From: Bacteroidales bacterium
Lineage (GTDB): Bacteria; Bacteroidota; Bacteroidia; Bacteroidales; F082
Reading direction: 5' to 3'
NCBI GenBank assembly: GCA_015489465.1
Contig: WFZS01000019.1
Coordinates: forward strand, 1-34,092
Length of the DNA stretch: 34,092 nucleotides
Positions 31,345 to 34,092 of this stretch are shown one piece after another (position 1 is the stretch's first letter; each line of letters begins with the position of its first letter). A model generated the notes under the pieces. The model was not told where the DNA came from. It saw only the letters and a list, made by a program, of their open reading frames with translations, and searched no databases. Both the position numbers and the translations under genes were made by a program.

Positions 31345-32022
31345 ATGAAAACAAAATTTTTACTACTTTTTTTAAGTTTAATTTTAAGTATTTACTCTTT
31401 TGCAGGGGACAATGACACGGGTTCAAAACATAAAGTTAGAAATACAAGTGGAATAGGCGTTGCCATAAAACTTACATCTTTAGGACCCGGAATAGAAATT
31501 AGCAAAGCTTTTTATCATCCATTTAATATAAGACTCGGGGCTACTTATTTCGGAAACAAAAGTGATTTATCAAAATATCTTCCCGACGGTGAATATTTTT
31601 ACAATGAACTTAGAATAGGAACCGTATCATTAATAGGCGACTGGCAATTCAGAGGTATTTTTCATGCTTCTTTAGGTGCATTTTATAATTATTCGGAAGA
31701 ATATTATGAACATGACTATCCTTCATATAATCCACCAACAATTGTAAATAAGGTTAGATTCAATGTTAATAAAATAAATCCTTATATAGGTGTTGGTTTT
31801 GGAAGAAGTATATCTAAAAAAAGACTTTTAAGCTTCGGTCTTGATTTCGGGATTTTATATATAGGTAAAATTAAATATAGCATCGAAACAAACGATCCGG
31901 ATTATGAAAAACCTGAAGATATAATTAAACCTTTGGATAAAATAGAGAGATTTCAATTTTATCCTTATCTGAATTTCCAATTATCGTTTAGATTATTTAC
32001 AAAAATTAAACACTATTACTAA
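31345..32022 (+). CDS. outer-membrane beta-barrel protein, function unknown
   Basis: 225 residues with a signal peptide ending SFA|G, the one ordinary signal-peptidase-I product here whose mature end is not Gln. Barrel-type strands include SGIGVAIKLTSLGPGIEI, FNIRLGATYFG, TVSLIGDWQF, INPYIGVGFGRS and LLSFGLDFGILYIG, ending FQFYPYLNFQLSFRLF. No family is recognised. Its stop overlaps the stop of lutB by 4 bp (32019-32022). Confidence 0.75.
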   Translation: MKTKFLLLFLSLILSIYSFAGDNDTGSKHKVRNTSGIGVAIKLTSLGPGIEISKAFYHPFNIRLGATYFGNKSDLSKYLPDGEYFYNELRIGTVSLIGDWQFRGIFHASLGAFYNYSEEYYEHDYPSYNPPTIVNKVRFNVNKINPYIGVGFGRSISKKRLLSFGLDFGILYIGKIKYSIETNDPDYEKPEDIIKPLDKIERFQFYPYLNFQLSFRLFTKIKHYY

Positions 32023-33413
32023 TAATTATCTTCCTTGTTTTGTTCTTTCCAAAGCTGACTGAAAGATTTTTCGGCTATAACGGGTAACTCCCTGCGCGGA
32101 CCCCATGAATTTTTAGCTACCAGTTTTAATACCGTATTTTTAACTTTACCGTTAAACATGTCCAGACGTTTACGTGACGAAAGAACAAATGCAGCTATAT
32201 CAACGGATTTTTTTTCAAAGTAGGTATAAAAACCGTTTTCCATAGCCTCTTTTCTGTTTACCAACAATAACTCATGTAATGGTATTTTTACAGGACATAC
32301 TTCGGTACATGCACCGCAAAGTGATGAAGCAAAACTTAAATGCCTGTATTTTCCGAAATCAATTAAATGCGGTGTAATAACAGCTCCTATGGGTCCGCTG
32401 TAAGTGGTTCCATAGGTATGACCGCCAATATTTTTATAAACGGGACATACGTTTAAGCAAGCACCGCAACGTATGCAGGAAAGAGCCTGACGCTGACGTT
32501 CTTTTGCCAAAAGATTTGTTCGTCCGTTATTTAAAAGTATCACTATCATCTCTTTCGGACCGTCTTTTTCGATACGTTTTTTCGGACCGCTGATTATATT
32601 ACTGTAAGCTGTCAAATTTTGTCCGGTACCGTGTGTGGAAAGTAACGGCCAATAAAGATCAAGATCTTCCAGTTTTGGTATTATCTTTTCAATACCTGCA
32701 ACTACAATATGTAATTTAGGAAACGACATTGACATAATTCCGTTTCCTTCATTTTCGGTTAAAGCTATCGAACCCGTTTCGGCAATAAGAAAATTGGCAC
32801 CGGTAATTCCGGCATCAGCTTCAACAAATTTTTTTCTTAACAGTTCACGGGTAAAATCAGTTAATTCTGTAGGCGATAAATCTTCAGGTGTTCCGAATTT
32901 TTCATGATACAGTTTTGCAATATCTTCTTTTGACAAGTGCATAGCAGGGGTTACTATATGATAGGGTTTTTGCCCCGCTTGCTGAACTATAAACTCACCC
33001 AAATCGGTTTCTACAACTTCTATTTTTTTCCTTATCAGATTAGCGTTAAGTTCTATCTCTTCGGTGATCATTGATTTTGACTTAACCACCTTTTTAACTT
33101 TACGCTTTTTCAATATTTTTATTATTTCGTCAATTGCTTCCTTGTCGTCGTCAGCCCAAATTACTTTACCACCGTTATTTGTAAATTTATTTTCAAATTC
33201 TATAAGATATTTTTCAAGATCATTAATCACCTTATATTTAAGGTAACCCGCTCTTGTTCTGGCCAAATCCAAATCCTTATAAATAGCTTTACCTTTTTTT
33301 ACGGCGGCATCGTATCTACTTATATTAAATTGAATTTTTTTTCGATGTTCCTTGTCAAAAGCTACTTCTTCGGCTTTCTTTAAAAATATTTTATGCTGTA
33401 ATGATTGTTTCAC
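32019..33413 (-). CDS. lutB: LutB-type lactate-utilisation iron-sulfur protein
   Basis: LUD-domain protein with ferredoxin-type centres; in Bacillus LutABC oxidises L-lactate. 464 residues with GTG start at 33413 (no in-frame ATG follows the upstream stop). LUD part includes DAGITGANFLIAETGSIAL (200-218) and LLSTHGTGQN (257-266). The Fe-S part has CIRCGACLNVC (Cys313, 316, 319, 323) and CGACTEVC (Cys366, 369, 373), the usual family set, then VKIPLHELL. LutA and LutC are not next to it, so they lie elsewhere or are absent. It follows rpiB by 20 bp and is probably co-transcribed. Confidence 0.93.
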   Translation of the reverse strand: MKQSLQHKIFLKKAEEVAFDKEHRKKIQFNISRYDAAVKKGKAIYKDLDLARTRAGYLKYKVINDLEKYLIEFENKFTNNGGKVIWADDDKEAIDEIIKILKKRKVKKVVKSKSMITEEIELNANLIRKKIEVVETDLGEFIVQQAGQKPYHIVTPAMHLSKEDIAKLYHEKFGTPEDLSPTELTDFTRELLRKKFVEADAGITGANFLIAETGSIALTENEGNGIMSMSFPKLHIVVAGIEKIIPKLEDLDLYWPLLSTHGTGQNLTAYSNIISGPKKRIEKDGPKEMIVILLNNGRTNLLAKERQRQALSCIRCGACLNVCPVYKNIGGHTYGTTYSGPIGAVITPHLIDFGKYRHLSFASSLCGACTEVCPVKIPLHELLLVNRKEAMENGFYTYFEKKSVDIAAFVLSSRKRLDMFNGKVKNTVLKLVAKNSWGPRRELPVIAEKSFSQLWKEQNKEDNY

Positions 33414-33433
33414 AATTAAACGGTAATTAATAA

Positions 33434-33886
33434 CTATTCACATTTTATCGGAATCTTTTTTATTCTTCTTAAATGCCTTCCACCTTCAAATTCGGTAGTA
33501 AGAAAAATTTTAACCATTTCCCAAGCTTGTTCAAAAGGTATGTATCTTCCGGGAATAGACATTATGTTTGCATCGTTATGTTGTCTTGTTAACCTTGTTT
33601 GTTCTTCATTCCAACACAAACCGGCTCTGACATTTTGATGTTTATTGGCAGTCATCTGGGCTCCGTTTCCGCTCCCGCACATTATAATACCTCTTTCATA
33701 TTCACCGTCATTAACAGCTTTTGCCAATGGATGTATAAAATCGGGATAATCAACACTTTCTTCCGAATAAGTACCGAAATCCACAATTTCATAACCTGCT
33801 TCTTCCAATTTCTTTTTCAAAAATTCTTTCATGGCATAACCGCCATGGTCCGTAGCCATTGGTATAATTTTACTCTTATCGTTCAT
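33434..33886 (-). CDS. rpiB: ribose-5-phosphate isomerase B
   Basis: Interconverts ribose 5-phosphate and ribulose 5-phosphate in the pentose phosphate pathway. 150 residues, normal. Motifs: ATDHGGYAMK (11-20), VDYPDFIHPLA (45-55), the catalytic Cys in MCGSGNG (Cys70) and the His in TRQHNDAN (His103); GGRHLRRI (135-142) provides phosphate-binding Arg residues. Some RpiB relatives prefer allose or galactose phosphates, but the pattern fits the standard enzyme. First gene of rpiB-lutB. Confidence 0.95.
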   Translation of the reverse strand: MNDKSKIIPMATDHGGYAMKEFLKKKLEEAGYEIVDFGTYSEESVDYPDFIHPLAKAVNDGEYERGIIMCGSGNGAQMTANKHQNVRAGLCWNEEQTRLTRQHNDANIMSIPGRYIPFEQAWEMVKIFLTTEFEGGRHLRRIKKIPIKCE

Positions 33887-33908
33887 TTGTTAAAAAAAAT
33901 ATGATGCA

Positions 33909-33916
33909 CAAAATTA
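33909..33916 (-). promoter_or_regulatory. -7 box for rpiB-lutB
   Basis: Minus strand TAATTTTG, exact match, 22 nt before the ATG at 33886. Confidence 0.5.
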
Positions 33917-33942
33917 GTCAAAAAAATACGGTTATTTAAAAA

Positions 33943-34092
33943 GTATTGATACTTAATGCTTTTTATTTAAATATTTAAAAATATATCATATTAAATGTTA
34001 TTGATACTCAAATTTTTACAAGTTATCAACACTCATGTTAATATTAATGTTTATTAATCGGTGACAAAATAACGGTTATCAACAGTTATTAC
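33943..34092. other. AT-rich region with DnaA-box-like repeats (possible oriC or dnaA upstream region)
   Basis: No gene is visible. TTATCAACA occurs twice in the same orientation (34023-34031 and 34076-34084), one mismatch from the TTATCCACA DnaA box. TATTGATACT also occurs twice (33944-33953 and 33999-34008), and long A/T-only stretches lie between (33960-33998). The window stops 8 bp after the second box, so what follows cannot be read. A replication origin or an autoregulated dnaA promoter is possible; AT-rich chance is the alternative. Confidence 0.35.

Noticed and set aside
1-34092. CRISPR array, transposase, phage or defence system
   Set aside because: Scanned for spaced identical repeats, integrase and nuclease motifs; none found beyond the ordinary repeats in the left block.

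Overview
The window looks like chromosomal DNA of a Bacteroidota bacterium, probably close to Bacteroidales or Marinilabiliales, though the rank is inferred. It is AT-rich. Exact matches to the Bacteroidota sigma-factor -7 box TAnnTTTG lie just upstream of 14 genes, there are no Shine-Dalgarno-like leaders, at least two proteins carry type IX secretion (T9SS) tail domains, and nearly every signal-peptidase-I product begins with Gln after cleavage. I see no tRNA, rRNA, CRISPR, transposase or phage gene.

Layout. 1-861: gene-free block of degenerate repeats, including four copies of a ~30-bp hairpin unit. 862-2786 (-): asd-ribF. 2843-7076 (+): secreted lamin-tail-domain protein, then a secreted C69 dipeptidase. 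7250-8648: ArsR-type regulator converging on dprA. 8707-9789: GT-B glycosyltransferase, divergent from dprA. 9800-12025 (-): trpS-hflX. 12166-13443: secreted T9SS endo/exonuclease-phosphatase protein. 13433-15666 (-): Asp-box beta-propeller T9SS protein, then a TetR-like regulator. 15741-18911 (-): envelope cluster of OstA-like (Lpt) protein, M48 lipoprotein protease and KdtX-like glycosyltransferase. 19003-20749 (+): M28/glutaminyl-cyclase-type lipoprotein, zinc-ribbon protein, small membrane protein. 20854-26330 (+): TolC-HlyD-RND efflux operon, ended by a bidirectional terminator. 26412-27797 (-): BamA/TamA-type barrel. 27877-28545 (+): carboxypeptidase-regulatory-like protein. 28505-29203 (-): comF. 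29272-31145 (-): two outer-membrane barrels with a clear terminator. 31345-32022 (+): another barrel. 32019-33886 (-): rpiB-lutB. 33887-34092: AT-rich region with repeated DnaA-box-like words.

How it fits together. Most of the window serves the envelope: LPS transport and core glycosylation, outer-membrane barrels, efflux, secreted hydrolases and peptidases. The housekeeping genes (asd, ribF, trpS, hflX, rpiB) and the two DNA-uptake genes (dprA, comF) are ordinary for the phylum. The most coherent theme is the set of secreted proteins exposing an N-terminal Gln together with a glutaminyl-cyclase-like lipoprotein that could cyclise it. The -7 boxes also help to fix several start codons, including TTG starts and probably near-leaderless mRNAs. 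I found no convincing new multi-gene system. The best candidates for follow-up are the left repeat block, the possible origin or dnaA-upstream region at the right end, and the M28-zinc-ribbon-membrane trio.
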